From Candidatus Borkfalkia avistercoris (GTDB taxonomy: Bacteria > Bacillota > Clostridia > Christensenellales > Borkfalkiaceae), in the NCBI GenBank assembly GCA_019115995.1, contig DXCL01000026.1, positions 62,001-126,000 on the forward strand: a stretch of 64,000 bases of DNA, in the 5' to 3' direction. The notes under the pieces were generated by a model that did not search any database, was not told where the DNA came from, and worked only from the letters and a program-made list of their open reading frames with translations. How positions within the stretch are numbered: the stretch's first letter is position 1; every line of letters starts with the position of its first letter. The translations under genes were made by a program, and so were the position numbers. Of the stretch, positions 1-7,753 are shown one piece after another.

Positions 1-1
1 T

Positions 2-370
2 ACGCTCCTGTCTTTTCCCGAAGGAAAGCCCTTAAAAAACCGCAGGAACATCGTCCTTTGGCCGGGCGGAGAAAAGAGGGAAGACTGCGTTATCGTCGGC
101 TCCCTGCAAGAACTGTTCGGGGAGATCGGAAAGTATCCTGCGGACGACGTGTTTGTCGTGGGCGGGGCGATGATGTACAGAACGCTGCTGCCTTATTGCA
201 AAGAGGTTATTGCGACCAAGGTCGACGCCGACGGCGGCGCGCAGGTCTTTTTTGAAGATCTCGACCGCCTGCCGGGTTGGTCGCTCGAAATGGAAGGGGA
301 GCCGCTCGAAACGAACGGCTACACGATCCGCTTCTGCGTCTATAAAAATTCAGACGTGAAAAGTTTTTAA
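2..370 (+). CDS. folA: Dihydrofolate reductase, C-terminal part (partial at window edge)
   Basis: The open frame enters from the left edge and ends at a TAA at 368-370, giving about 122 residues. It reduces dihydrofolate to tetrahydrofolate with NADPH in the cytoplasm. Visible signs are TLLSFPEGKPLKNRRNIVL near the start, which matches the DHFR strand with the cofactor-contacting Arg region, and FVVGGAMMYRTLLP, the usual GGxxxY nucleotide-binding turn. The C-terminal beta-strands (GYTIRFCVYK) are typical. The N-terminal third is outside the window. The gene sits 33 bases before an ABC transporter gene, possibly by chance. A folate transporter gene with a THF riboswitch lies about 55 kb further on. 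Confidence 0.9.
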   Translation, partial: TLLSFPEGKPLKNRRNIVLWPGGEKREDCVIVGSLQELFGEIGKYPADDVFVVGGAMMYRTLLPYCKEVIATKVDADGGAQVFFEDLDRLPGWSLEMEGEPLETNGYTIRFCVYKNSDVKSF

Positions 371-403
371 GGAGGGCTGCGCTTCGGCAGATCGGGAGTT
401 TTT

Positions 404-1321
404 ATGGACTATGTTTTAGAGACGCAGGATCTTACAAAAGCCTATGCGGGCGTGCCCGTCGTGAACGGCGTGTCCATGCGCATCGGGCGGGGTGAGATTT
501 ACGGCTTTGTGGGACGAAACGGAGCGGGAAAAACGACGCTCATGCGGTTGATCGGCGGGTTGATCGCAAAGAGCGGCGGCGCCTTTTCTCTGTTCGGCTG
601 CCCCGATTCCGACGCGCGCATCGACGGCGTTCGGAGAAAGGTCGGTGCGATCATCGAGGCCCCCGCGGTCTACCCCGCTTTTACGGCTTATCAGAATCTG
701 AAAATGCAGTGCCTCGCTTGCGGAACGGAGCAGGACGATCGCGCCATCAAAGAAGCGCTCGATCTGGTGGGGCTCGGCGGCACGGGCGATAAAAAGGCGA
801 AAAATTTTTCTCTCGGCATGCGCCAGCGGCTGGGGATCGCGTCCGCCCTGGTCACGCGGCCGGAGTTTCTGATCTTGGACGAACCCGTAAACGGATTGGA
901 TCCGCAGGGCATCGTGGAAATGCGCGAACTTCTCAAAAGGCTCAACAGGGAGAGGGGCATCACGATCTTTATATCTAGCCATATTCTCGGAGAGTTGGCA
1001 AAACTGGCTACCTCTTTCGGCTTTATAGAGCGGGGCGTTCTCTTGAAAGAATTGTCTGCCGCGCAGTTGGAGCAAGCATGCCGCAAAAGCATGATTTTGC
1101 ATATGAACGGCATCGTGCGCTTTGCCGACGCGATGAACGCGCTCCGTATCGCAGAATACAGAGTACTCTCTCAGACAAGTGCGGAGGTCTTTGCCGACGT
1201 ATCCGTTTCGGCGCTCGCCTTTGCCCTCAAAGACGCGGGACTCGAACTTTTGCGCGTTACGGAAAACGACGTTGACCTCGAAGGATATTTTATGAACATG
1301 ATCGGAGGGGCGAACAGATGA
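404..1321 (+). CDS. ABC transporter ATP-binding protein (BcrA/CcmA-like), module 1
   Basis: A 305-residue cytoplasmic ATPase that would power an ABC-2 type exporter. Walker A is GRNGAGKTT (residues 37-45), the signature is LGMRQRLG, Walker B is FLILDEP followed by the D-loop VNGLDPQG, and the switch His follows in ISSHILGEL. The C-terminal 90 residues are the variable domain found in BcrA-like ATPases linked to peptide-antibiotic export. The next gene, its permease, overlaps the stop by four bases (ATGA). A close paralogue lies at 2999-3910, so the module is duplicated. Substrate is unknown; antimicrobial peptide export or resistance is the usual role of the family and is inference here. Confidence 0.9.
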   Translation: MDYVLETQDLTKAYAGVPVVNGVSMRIGRGEIYGFVGRNGAGKTTLMRLIGGLIAKSGGAFSLFGCPDSDARIDGVRRKVGAIIEAPAVYPAFTAYQNLKMQCLACGTEQDDRAIKEALDLVGLGGTGDKKAKNFSLGMRQRLGIASALVTRPEFLILDEPVNGLDPQGIVEMRELLKRLNRERGITIFISSHILGELAKLATSFGFIERGVLLKELSAAQLEQACRKSMILHMNGIVRFADAMNALRIAEYRVLSQTSAEVFADVSVSALAFALKDAGLELLRVTENDVDLEGYFMNMIGGANR

Positions 1322-2088
1322 AACAGCTGCTCCGTGCGGATTTTTACCGCCTTTTACGCTCCAAATTTTTCTATATTCTGCTGGCGGTCGCATTCGGGCT
1401 TTCCCTGATCTCCTTTTTGCTGTATTTGGCGATAGCAAGGCTTGCGGAGGAAGATCTGTTCGCGCTTCTCCTTACGGCGGAGGATTTGCAGATTCTCTCC
1501 TTCGACGGTACCGTGGGATACTGCGCGGCGATTGCCGCGGCGATCTTTATCTGCGGCGATTACTCGGGCGGCGGCATGCGCAACAAGATCGTTGCGGGCT
1601 GCGGGAGGAGAAAGATCTTTTATTCCAAACTGATCGTCTGCTCCGTCGTTTCCGTAGCCGTCTACCTCGCCATGCAGGTCGTCGTCTTTGCCTTCGGCGG
1701 GGCGGCGTTCGGCTGGCAGGGCGTTTCCGGGTACGACGTGGCGTGCCGTTTCGTGGCGGGGTTGTTCATGTCACTCGCATACGCGGCGATCTTCGCCTCT
1801 TTCGCGCTGTTGCTGCAAAAGCTCTCTTCCGCGCTCGTTCTCGGCGTCGTATGCATTTTTGCCGTTACGCTCGTTACCAGTCTTTTGGCCGTTGCGGAGC
1901 AGTCGCTGGATATGGCGGCTTTCGAGTGGCTGTATAAGATCTTCGCGCACCTTACGCCGATGGGCCACAATTCGCTCATACAGACGGGTGCCGGCAATTT
2001 TTGGGCGCTCTCCGCGATCTCCGCGGCGTGGGTGGTTCTTGCGGTCGTTGCCGTGCCGATCTGTTTTAAACGGTGCGATATCAGGTGA
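1318..2088 (+). CDS. ABC-2 type permease, module 1
   Basis: A 256-residue integral membrane protein with about six hydrophobic segments. The N-terminus MKQLLRADFYRLLRSKFFYILL is the typical short amphipathic entry plus first helix of ABC-2 permeases. The cytoplasmic loop GDYSGGGMRNKIVAGCGRRKIFYSKL matches the loop sequence in the second permease (4140-4215), showing common descent. It overlaps the ATPase gene by four bases, so the two are translationally coupled and form one transporter. No dedicated sensor follows this copy; the nearest regulator is the response regulator 154 bases downstream. Confidence 0.85.
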   Translation: MKQLLRADFYRLLRSKFFYILLAVAFGLSLISFLLYLAIARLAEEDLFALLLTAEDLQILSFDGTVGYCAAIAAAIFICGDYSGGGMRNKIVAGCGRRKIFYSKLIVCSVVSVAVYLAMQVVVFAFGGAAFGWQGVSGYDVACRFVAGLFMSLAYAAIFASFALLLQKLSSALVLGVVCIFAVTLVTSLLAVAEQSLDMAAFEWLYKIFAHLTPMGHNSLIQTGAGNFWALSAISAAWVVLAVVAVPICFKRCDIR

Positions 2089-2176
2089 GCAAAAGCTTTG
2101 CTCTGCGCAAAAATGCGGAGAAATATAAAGAATTTGTTAAGATTTGGCGGGTGCGCGGATCGCGCCCGCTCTTTTC

Positions 2177-2205
2177 TTGCCTTGCCGCATGGCGAATGGT
2201 ATAAT
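2177..2205 (+). promoter_or_regulatory. Sigma-A promoter of the response regulator gene
   Basis: TTGCCT at 2177-2182 and TATAAT at 2200-2205 are separated by 17 bases, with a TG extension at 2197-2198. It lies 37 bases before the response regulator start, so that gene begins its own transcript rather than depending on the first ABC module. Confidence 0.75.
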
Positions 2206-2241
2206 GTTGAAAAAGACTTTTGCAACAAGGCAGGAAGACGC

Positions 2242-2919
2242 ATGAAAAAAATTGCCGTCGTGGAAGACGACGAATATATCGGAAACATGGTCGAGGAATT
2301 GCTGCGCGGCGACGGCTTTGACGTTTTGCGGGCATACTCCGGGAGCGAGGCGCTCCTTTTGCTCGGAAGGGTGCGCCCCGATCTCGTATTGCTCGATCTG
2401 ATGCTGCCCGGCGCGAGCGGGGAAGCGGTATTGGAAAGCGCGAAAAAGCTCTGCCCCGTCATCATTCTCAGCGCGAAAACGGACGTCGGCGGAAAGGTAA
2501 AAAACCTCAACGCGGGCGCGAGCGATTATATCACAAAGCCATTCGAGCCGGACGAGCTTTTGGCGCGCGTCCGGGTGCAGCTGCGCGGAGGCGGCAAGGG
2601 CGGCACGCTGGCGCTGGGCGGCATCGTTCTGGATACGGAAACGTATGAGGTCGCGGCGAAGGGAACGCCCGTGCGCCTCACCAAAACGGAATTTGCCATT
2701 TTGCGCGCCTTTATGGAAAACCCGAAAAAGGTCTTTTCCAAGTCCGCCGTGCTCGATTATATCGAGAACTTTGTGCCCGACGGGGAAGAATCCTCCGTCA
2801 GCGTGCACATCAGCAACCTGCGCAGGAAGCTGGAAGACGCGTCGGGAGAAAATTATATCGATACGGTGTGGGGCATCGGCTTCCGTTTTGCGAAGGACAA
2901 GGCGGAGGGCGCATCTTAA
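2242..2919 (+). CDS. OmpR/PhoB-family response regulator
   Basis: A 225-residue regulator. The receiver domain (1-115) carries the acidic pocket EDD near residue 8, phospho-acceptor Asp52 in LVLLDLMLPG, and the Lys in KPFEPDELLARV. The C-terminal half is a winged-helix DNA-binding domain ending in VHISNLRRKLE...TVWGIGFRF. The start at 2242 (MKKIAVVEDD) is chosen over an upstream in-frame ATG at 2098 because the receiver fold begins there and a promoter lies between the two. Its partner is probably the kinase at 4778-5662. The pair brackets an ABC exporter, a layout typical of envelope or peptide-antibiotic stress systems of the Bce/Bcr kind. Confidence 0.92.
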   Translation: MKKIAVVEDDEYIGNMVEELLRGDGFDVLRAYSGSEALLLLGRVRPDLVLLDLMLPGASGEAVLESAKKLCPVIILSAKTDVGGKVKNLNAGASDYITKPFEPDELLARVRVQLRGGGKGGTLALGGIVLDTETYEVAAKGTPVRLTKTEFAILRAFMENPKKVFSKSAVLDYIENFVPDGEESSVSVHISNLRRKLEDASGENYIDTVWGIGFRFAKDKAEGAS

Positions 2920-2969
2920 ACTTCTCTTAAAATATTATTTACACATCTTTAACCGGCCCGCGTTACAAT
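2914..2969 (+). promoter_or_regulatory. Candidate response-regulator operator and promoter before ABC module 2
   Basis: Two TCTTAAA copies (2914-2920 and 2925-2931) start 11 bases apart and a third variant TCTTTAA (2946-2952) follows 21 bases later, all on one face of the helix. Such 7-4-7 direct repeats are the usual target shape of OmpR/PhoB-type dimers. A possible -10 TACAAT sits at 2964-2969; the best -35-like TTTACA (2938-2943) is 20 bases away, a poor spacing that would fit an activated promoter. The repeats overlap the end of the regulator gene. Confidence 0.5.
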
Positions 2970-2998
2970 GAGAAAAAATCGAAAGGAGTTGCAAAATC

Positions 2999-3910
2999 GT
3001 GGAATACGTTTTAACGACGAACGAGCTGACCAAGACGTATAAAAAAGCGTCCGCCGTCGATCGCGTCAGCATGCACGTCGCGCGGGGCGAGATCTACGGC
3101 TTCGTCGGGCGCAACGGCGCGGGCAAAACGACGGTCATGCGCTTGATCTGCGGGCTGGTGAACAAGAGCGGGGGCAGCTATACGCTGTTCGGAAAAAAGG
3201 ACGGAGAGCCGGGCATAGACGGCGCCCGCCGGCGCGTGGGCGCGATCATCGAAACGCCCTCCGTTTTTCCCGAATACACCGCGCAAGACAATCTGCGCGT
3301 GCGCTGCGCCGCCTTGGGCGCGGACGAAAGAAAGATCGGCCCCGTGCTCGAATATGTGGGGCTTTCCGGCACGGGCAAAAAGAAGGCGCGCAATTTTTCT
3401 CTCGGCATGCGTCAGCGGCTGGGCATAGCTGCGGCGCTGATGGGCAGCCCCGACCTGCTCGTTTTAGACGAGCCGATCAACGGCCTGGATCCGCAGGGGA
3501 TCGTGGAAGTGCGCGAACTGCTGCTGCGCCTCAACCGTGAGAAGGGGATCACCGTGCTGATTTCGAGCCATATTTTGGGCGAGCTTTCGAAGCTCGCCAC
3601 GTCTTACGGCTTTATCGAGCGGGGCGCGCTGATTAGGGAGGTCTCCGCGCGGGAGTTGGAGGAGGCATGCCGCAAGAGCGTACGAATTACGGTGAGCGAT
3701 ACGGAAAAGCTGCCGTATATTTTGGAAAGGGGATTGGGGATTTCCGATTTTAAAATACTTTCCCCGGCGGAAGCGGATATATACGGAGAGATCAATATAG
3801 GCGAACTGGCGCTCGCGCTGCATGCGGGAGGCGTTTCGCTGTTCCGCGTGCGCGAAAAAGACGAAGATCTCGAAGGGTACTTCATCAATCTCGTGGGAGG
3901 GGAAAAGTAA
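2999..3910 (+). CDS. ABC transporter ATP-binding protein (BcrA/CcmA-like), module 2
   Basis: A 303-residue paralogue of the ATPase at 404, with Walker A GRNGAGKTT, signature LGMRQRLG and Walker B LLVLDEPINGLDPQG, then the switch His in SSHILGEL. It starts with GTG at 2999 behind AAAGGAG (2981-2987). It overlaps the permease gene at 3910 by one base. It lies between the response regulator and histidine kinase genes, so this copy is the one most likely regulated by that two-component system. Substrate is unknown. Confidence 0.9.
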   Translation: MEYVLTTNELTKTYKKASAVDRVSMHVARGEIYGFVGRNGAGKTTVMRLICGLVNKSGGSYTLFGKKDGEPGIDGARRRVGAIIETPSVFPEYTAQDNLRVRCAALGADERKIGPVLEYVGLSGTGKKKARNFSLGMRQRLGIAAALMGSPDLLVLDEPINGLDPQGIVEVRELLLRLNREKGITVLISSHILGELSKLATSYGFIERGALIREVSARELEEACRKSVRITVSDTEKLPYILERGLGISDFKILSPAEADIYGEINIGELALALHAGGVSLFRVREKDEDLEGYFINLVGGEK

Positions 3911-4734
3911 TGGGCAAACTCCTGCGGGCGGATCTTTTCCGCGTTTTCCGTTTCAAAATATTTTATGTTCTGCTCGCTCTCAACGCGGTCGTGGGATTCT
4001 TTTCGGTGATCAACGAACTTTCGTGGCTCCCCGTCGACCCTTCCGTGAGCGCGTTCGATGTGATGTGCAGCGGCTTCGGCGGGGGCATCGCCTTTATAGG
4101 GATACTCGACGCCGTGCTCGTTTCCATTTTTATCGGGCACGAATACGGTTGCGGCGCGATGCGCAATAAAGTCATGACGGGCGGCGGACGGCCGAAGATA
4201 TATCTTTCCGAACTGATCGTATCCTGCGCGATGTGCGCGGCGGTCTATCTCGGCTTTCACGCCGTCAATTTTGTATTCGGAAGCGCGCTGATGGGCTGGG
4301 GTTCGCATTCCTTTGCAGAGGTCGCGCTCGCCTTTTTATCGGGGCTGTTTATGACTCTCGCGTACAGCGCCATCTTTACGGGCATTGCCATGCTCTCCAA
4401 AAATACGATCGCGGGGCTTCTCGCGGGTATTTTGGGGGTGCTCGTCGTCCTCTTTGCCGTGATGTGGCTCATGGGGGAATTGGAGGGGACGTATGTGTAC
4501 GATCCGGAGGATCCCGAAGGGGCGATCCTCGTCGCCTGCCGCTGGCCCGCCTGGGTACAGTCGCTCGTGCGCGGCTTTATCCGCCTGATCCCCACGGGGC
4601 AGTCCGTCTTGCTGACGGGCGGTGCCGTACAGTCTCTTAGCGGTTACGGCGCGCTGATCGGGCTTTCCTGCGTGTGGATCGCCTTGTCCGCCGTCGGCGG
4701 CTCGCTTTTGTTCAGAAAAATCGATATGAAATAG
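3910..4734 (+). CDS. ABC-2 type permease, module 2
   Basis: A 274-residue membrane protein with about six hydrophobic helices and the same start (MGKLLRADLFRVFRFKIFYVLL) and loop (GHEYGCGAMRNKVMTGGGRPKIYLSEL) as the module 1 permease. It carries a longer extracellular-type insert before the last two helices (EGTYVYDPEDPEGAILVACRWPAW). The stop of the ATPase and its ATG share a base. Together they should form one exporter. Confidence 0.85.
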   Translation: MGKLLRADLFRVFRFKIFYVLLALNAVVGFFSVINELSWLPVDPSVSAFDVMCSGFGGGIAFIGILDAVLVSIFIGHEYGCGAMRNKVMTGGGRPKIYLSELIVSCAMCAAVYLGFHAVNFVFGSALMGWGSHSFAEVALAFLSGLFMTLAYSAIFTGIAMLSKNTIAGLLAGILGVLVVLFAVMWLMGELEGTYVYDPEDPEGAILVACRWPAWVQSLVRGFIRLIPTGQSVLLTGGAVQSLSGYGALIGLSCVWIALSAVGGSLLFRKIDMK

Positions 4735-4777
4735 CGCATAAGGGCCGATAAAAGGCTTTTATGCGGCGGGAGGTATT

Positions 4778-5662
4778 ATGCAGATCGTCCTTTGGTGTAT
4801 CGTCGCGGTTCTTATCGTCGTTTGCGCGGTGCTCGCCGCAAAGGTAGCCATGCTGCGCGTTTCCGTCCGTCAGATCGCGCGGCAGGCGAAGGAAAAACTT
4901 GCGGCGGAGTCGAACGTGCCCATCGCGCCCGACTCCGCGGACGGGTGCGTCCGCTCGCTCGCGAGAGAACTTACTGAAACGCTCGACGAGGTGATCTCGC
5001 TCGCAAGAAAATACAGGGAGGGGGATCTGGAACTCAAAAGGGCGGTTACCAATGTTTCTCACGATCTGAGAACGCCGCTCACTTCCGCGGCGGGATATGC
5101 GGGACTGCTGAAAAAGAGCGGGCTCAACGAAAAGCAGGCGGAATATCTCGCCGTCGTGGAGGGGCGCATTTCGGCGATGAAAAGACTGACGGACGAACTG
5201 CTCTCTTATTCCGTTGCCGCCGCCGACGAGGGCGCGCTCACGCTGGCGGAAACGGATATCGCCGCCCTGTTGGAAGATTCGCTCACACAGTTTTACGCCG
5301 CGTTCGAAGAGCGCGGCATTTCGCCCGTTATCAGCATTCCCGAAGAAAAGGTCGTTCGCATTGCGGATAAAGACGCGCTCGCGCGCGTATTCGGCAACGT
5401 GATCTCCAACGCCGTGCGCTATTCCGACGGAGATTTTTCCGTTACGATGACAAAGGACGGAGAGATCGTGTTCGAAAACGCGGCTTCGGCGCTCGACGAG
5501 GTGAGTGCGGGAAGGCTGTTCGACCGTTTTTATACGGTGGAGAACGCGCGCGGCTCTACGGGGCTCGGGCTTTCCATCGCAAAAATTTTTGTGGAAAAGA
5601 TGGGCGGCACGATAGGCGCTTCATGGTCGGCGGGAAGGCTGTATATCCGCATCAGAATATAG
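4778..5662 (+). CDS. Sensor histidine kinase
   Basis: A 294-residue kinase with one N-terminal membrane helix (about residues 3-22) and no obvious extracellular sensor, so it may sense through a partner such as the ABC exporter, as intramembrane-sensing kinases do. The HisKA motif is VSHDLRTPLT with phospho-acceptor His95. The ATPase N-box is RVFGNVISNAVRYS, and the F/G2 region is LFDRFYTVENARGSTGLGLSIAK. The canonical DxGxG G1 box is not visible: the strand reads EIVFENAASALDEVSAG. GGGAGG lies before the ATG. It is the likely partner of the regulator at 2242. Confidence 0.88.
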   Translation: MQIVLWCIVAVLIVVCAVLAAKVAMLRVSVRQIARQAKEKLAAESNVPIAPDSADGCVRSLARELTETLDEVISLARKYREGDLELKRAVTNVSHDLRTPLTSAAGYAGLLKKSGLNEKQAEYLAVVEGRISAMKRLTDELLSYSVAAADEGALTLAETDIAALLEDSLTQFYAAFEERGISPVISIPEEKVVRIADKDALARVFGNVISNAVRYSDGDFSVTMTKDGEIVFENAASALDEVSAGRLFDRFYTVENARGSTGLGLSIAKIFVEKMGGTIGASWSAGRLYIRIRI

Positions 5663-5676
5663 GTTTATATGATGTC

Positions 5677-5695
5677 AAAATACGTCGGTATTTTT
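5677..5695 (+). terminator. Weak intrinsic terminator after the kinase gene
   Basis: AAAATAC (5677-5683) and GTATTTT (5688-5694) form a seven-pair, AT-rich stem with a GTCG loop, ending in a run of five T. It is short but correctly placed at the end of the ABC/two-component cluster. Confidence 0.4.
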
Positions 5696-5720
5696 CGCAA
5701 TGTATGTCTCTTTTTAAGGG

Positions 5721-5749
5721 TTGAAATCTTTTTTTCTATATGATATAAT
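5721..5749 (+). promoter_or_regulatory. Sigma-A promoter of the FucO-like dehydrogenase gene
   Basis: TTGAAA (5721-5726) and TATAAT (5744-5749) with a 17-base spacer and a TG extension at 5741-5742. Confidence 0.8.
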
Positions 5750-5782
5750 AGGATAAAGAAATTTTCCAGGGAGGAAATTGTT

Positions 5783-6934
5783 ATGGCAAGAATGATTCTC
5801 AACGAAACGAGCTATTTCGGCGCAGGCTGCCGCAGGGAGGTCGTGGGCGAACTCAACCGCCGCGGCATGAAAAAGGCGTTCGTCGTTTCGGATAAAGATC
5901 TCGTAAAATTCGGCGTTGCGAAAAAGGTGACCGACGTGCTCGACGAAGCGAAGATCGCCTATGAAATTTTCGACGACGTGAAGGCGAACCCGACCATTCA
6001 CAACGTGCAGTGCGGGCTGGCGGCTTTCAAAAAGTGTAAAGCCGACGTGATCATCGCCATCGGCGGCGGGTCGGTAATGGATACGGCAAAGGCGATCGGC
6101 ATCATCGCGGAAAATCCCGAATTTGCCGACGTGAAGTCTTTGGAAGGTACGGCGGATACCAAAAACAAGAGCTTCCCGATCATTGCGTTCGCAACTACCT
6201 CCGGCACGGCGGCGGAAGTTACGATCAACTATGTTATCACCGATGAAGAAGCGGGCAGAAAGCTCGTCTGCGTCGATCCCAACGATATCCCCATCATCGC
6301 GTTCAACGATGCGGAAATGCTCATGAGCATGCCCAAGGGCCTGACCGCCGCGACGGGTATGGACGCGCTCACGCACGCCATCGAAGCGTACATCACCCCC
6401 GGCGCTACGCCTATTTCCGACATGATGACGTGGAACAGTATCAAATTCATTGCGGAAAACCTCGAAGCCGCCGTAAAAGACGGCTCGAACGCCGCCGCGC
6501 GCGAGGGCATGGCGTACGGCTCTTATGTGGCGGGCATGGCGTTCTCCAATGTGGGGCTCGGCATCGTTCATTCCATGGCGCACCCGCTCGGCGCCCGTTA
6601 CGACATTGCGCACGGCGTTGCCAACGCGCTCTTGTTGCCTTACGTTATGGAATACAATAAGCCCGCCGCTCTCAAAAAATTCGGAGACATCGCGCGTGCG
6701 ATGGGCGTTGACATCAAGGGCATGAGCGAAGAGGAGGCTGCCGACGCGGCGATCGAGGCGGTTCGCAAACTTTCCAAGGCGATCGGCATTCCGCAGAAAC
6801 TCAGCGAACTTGGGATCAAAGAGGAACAGCTCAAACAGCTTTCCGAAGACGCCTTTATCGATCCCTGCACGGGCGGCAACCCCCGCAAGACCTCTCCCGC
6901 GGAGATCCTCGAAATTTACAAAAAAGCATTGTAA
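5783..6934 (+). CDS. fucO: Iron-containing alcohol dehydrogenase, FucO-like (lactaldehyde reductase)
   Basis: A 383-residue cytoplasmic, Fe(II)-dependent NAD oxidoreductase of family III. NAD binding is shown by AIGGGSVMDTAKAIGI and by TTSGTAAEVTINYVITDEE. The metal-binding stretch contains GMDALTHAIEAYIT and HSMAHPLGARYDIAHGVANALLLP, which supplies the conserved His ligands, and CTGGNPR stands near the end. Length and blocks resemble E. coli FucO, which interconverts lactaldehyde and 1,2-propanediol, though other short-chain alcohols or aldehydes are possible. GGAGG lies before the ATG. It is a single gene between its own promoter and terminator, so a fermentative role in reoxidising NADH is likely. 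Confidence 0.85.
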   Translation: MARMILNETSYFGAGCRREVVGELNRRGMKKAFVVSDKDLVKFGVAKKVTDVLDEAKIAYEIFDDVKANPTIHNVQCGLAAFKKCKADVIIAIGGGSVMDTAKAIGIIAENPEFADVKSLEGTADTKNKSFPIIAFATTSGTAAEVTINYVITDEEAGRKLVCVDPNDIPIIAFNDAEMLMSMPKGLTAATGMDALTHAIEAYITPGATPISDMMTWNSIKFIAENLEAAVKDGSNAAAREGMAYGSYVAGMAFSNVGLGIVHSMAHPLGARYDIAHGVANALLLPYVMEYNKPAALKKFGDIARAMGVDIKGMSEEEAADAAIEAVRKLSKAIGIPQKLSELGIKEEQLKQLSEDAFIDPCTGGNPRKTSPAEILEIYKKAL

Positions 6935-6951
6935 TAAAACAGAACGTACAC

Positions 6952-6990
6952 TTCTCCCCGCAGCAATGCGGGGAGAAAATTTTTTATATT
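6952..6990 (+). terminator. Intrinsic terminator of the dehydrogenase gene
   Basis: TTCTCCCCGCA (6952-6962) pairs perfectly with TGCGGGGAGAA (6967-6977) around a GCAA tetraloop, followed by a T-rich tract. Confidence 0.9.
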
Positions 6991-7015
6991 TTTTTAAAAA
7001 TTTTTCTTCAAACAG

Positions 7016-7044
7016 TTGACATTCAAAAAGGGAAGGACTATAAT
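7016..7044 (+). promoter_or_regulatory. Consensus sigma-A promoter of the hsp20 gene
   Basis: TTGACA (7016-7021) and TATAAT (7039-7044) with a 17-base spacer are a perfect consensus. The predicted start of transcription near 7051 falls inside the CIRCE-like operator. Confidence 0.9.
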
Positions 7045-7045
7045 A

Positions 7046-7095
7046 TTAGCAGAAATTGAAAGAGAGTGCTAACACTCTTAATAAATGAGTGCTAA
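7046..7095 (+). promoter_or_regulatory. Two overlapping CIRCE-like HrcA operators
   Basis: The CIRCE consensus is TTAGCACTC-N9-GAGTGCTAA. Site 1 (7046-7072) is TTAGCAGAA-N9-GAGTGCTAA, six of nine left-arm matches and a perfect right arm. Site 2 (7069-7095) is CTAACACTC-N9-GAGTGCTAA, seven of nine left-arm matches and a perfect right arm. They share four bases and cover the expected transcription start, which fits repression by HrcA that is lifted on heat shock. Confidence 0.8.
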
Positions 7096-7127
7096 CATAT
7101 CTCCGAAAAAAAGAGGAGATGATTGTT

Positions 7128-7559
7128 ATGAAAAACGAACTTACGAACAGGAATAGCTTTTATCCGGACTACGACTTCTTTGACGAAGCCATGCACGACT
7201 TTTTCCCTTCCTTCTATGGCAAGGGCAGGCATCAGAAGTATATGCGCACCGACATCAAGGAAACGGACGGCGCGTACCAGATGGAAGTCGAACTGCCGGG
7301 GCTCGACAAGCAGGATATTCACATTGACCTGAAAGACGGCTATCTCAACATTTCCGCGAGCAAGAGCGAAAAGAATGACGGAGACAAAAAGGACAATTAT
7401 ATCCACCGCGAGCGGAGTTTTTCCTGCCAGAGGAGCTACTATGTCGGCGATATCCGCAAAGAGGACATCAAGGCGAAGTATGAAAACGGCATGCTGAACG
7501 TGACCATTCCGAAGGAAACGCCGAGGAAAAACGAAGAGCACAGGATCGAGATCGAATAA
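7128..7559 (+). CDS. Hsp20/alpha-crystallin small heat-shock protein
   Basis: A 143-residue ATP-independent holdase chaperone. The alpha-crystallin domain runs from about residue 38 (YMRTDIKETDGAYQMEVELPGLDKQDIHIDLKDGYLNISA) to the end, with the conserved ELPG turn and the terminal strand NGMLNVTIPKE. The C-terminal HRIEIE may stand in for the I-x-I/V oligomerisation motif. Start 7128 is chosen because GAGGAG (7113-7118) is nine bases upstream; the in-frame ATG at 7119 is too close to that site. It is a single gene controlled by the CIRCE-like sites. Confidence 0.93.
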   Translation: MKNELTNRNSFYPDYDFFDEAMHDFFPSFYGKGRHQKYMRTDIKETDGAYQMEVELPGLDKQDIHIDLKDGYLNISASKSEKNDGDKKDNYIHRERSFSCQRSYYVGDIRKEDIKAKYENGMLNVTIPKETPRKNEEHRIEIE

Positions 7560-7570
7560 TCTGATCCGTA

Positions 7571-7602
7571 AAAAAGCGGAGGCCTTTGACCTCCGTTTTT
7601 TG
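7571..7602 (+). terminator. Intrinsic terminator of the hsp20 gene
   Basis: CGGAGG (7577-7582) pairs with CCTCCG (7590-7595), followed by six T. Confidence 0.8.
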
Positions 7603-7664
7603 TTTGCACGTTTTCTATGCCTTTTTACTATATGCGACAATAGAAAATAACTATTTGGAAACGT

Positions 7665-7693
7665 TAGACATATTGCGCAAGGCATGCTATAAT
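7665..7693 (+). promoter_or_regulatory. Sigma-A promoter of the DUF3737 gene
   Basis: TAGACA (7665-7670) and TATAAT (7688-7693) with a 17-base spacer and a TG extension at 7685-7686. Confidence 0.75.
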
Positions 7694-7753
7694 ATCAGGA
7701 ACGGAAGAAGTGCGCTGCGGTTTCCGCCGCCGCTTTTATGCAGAGGAGAAAAC

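Noticed and set aside
416..1438. A 340-codon minus-strand frame opposite the first ABC ATPase
   Set aside because: No domain, Arg/His-rich, and fully overlapped by a gene with Walker A, signature and Walker B motifs.
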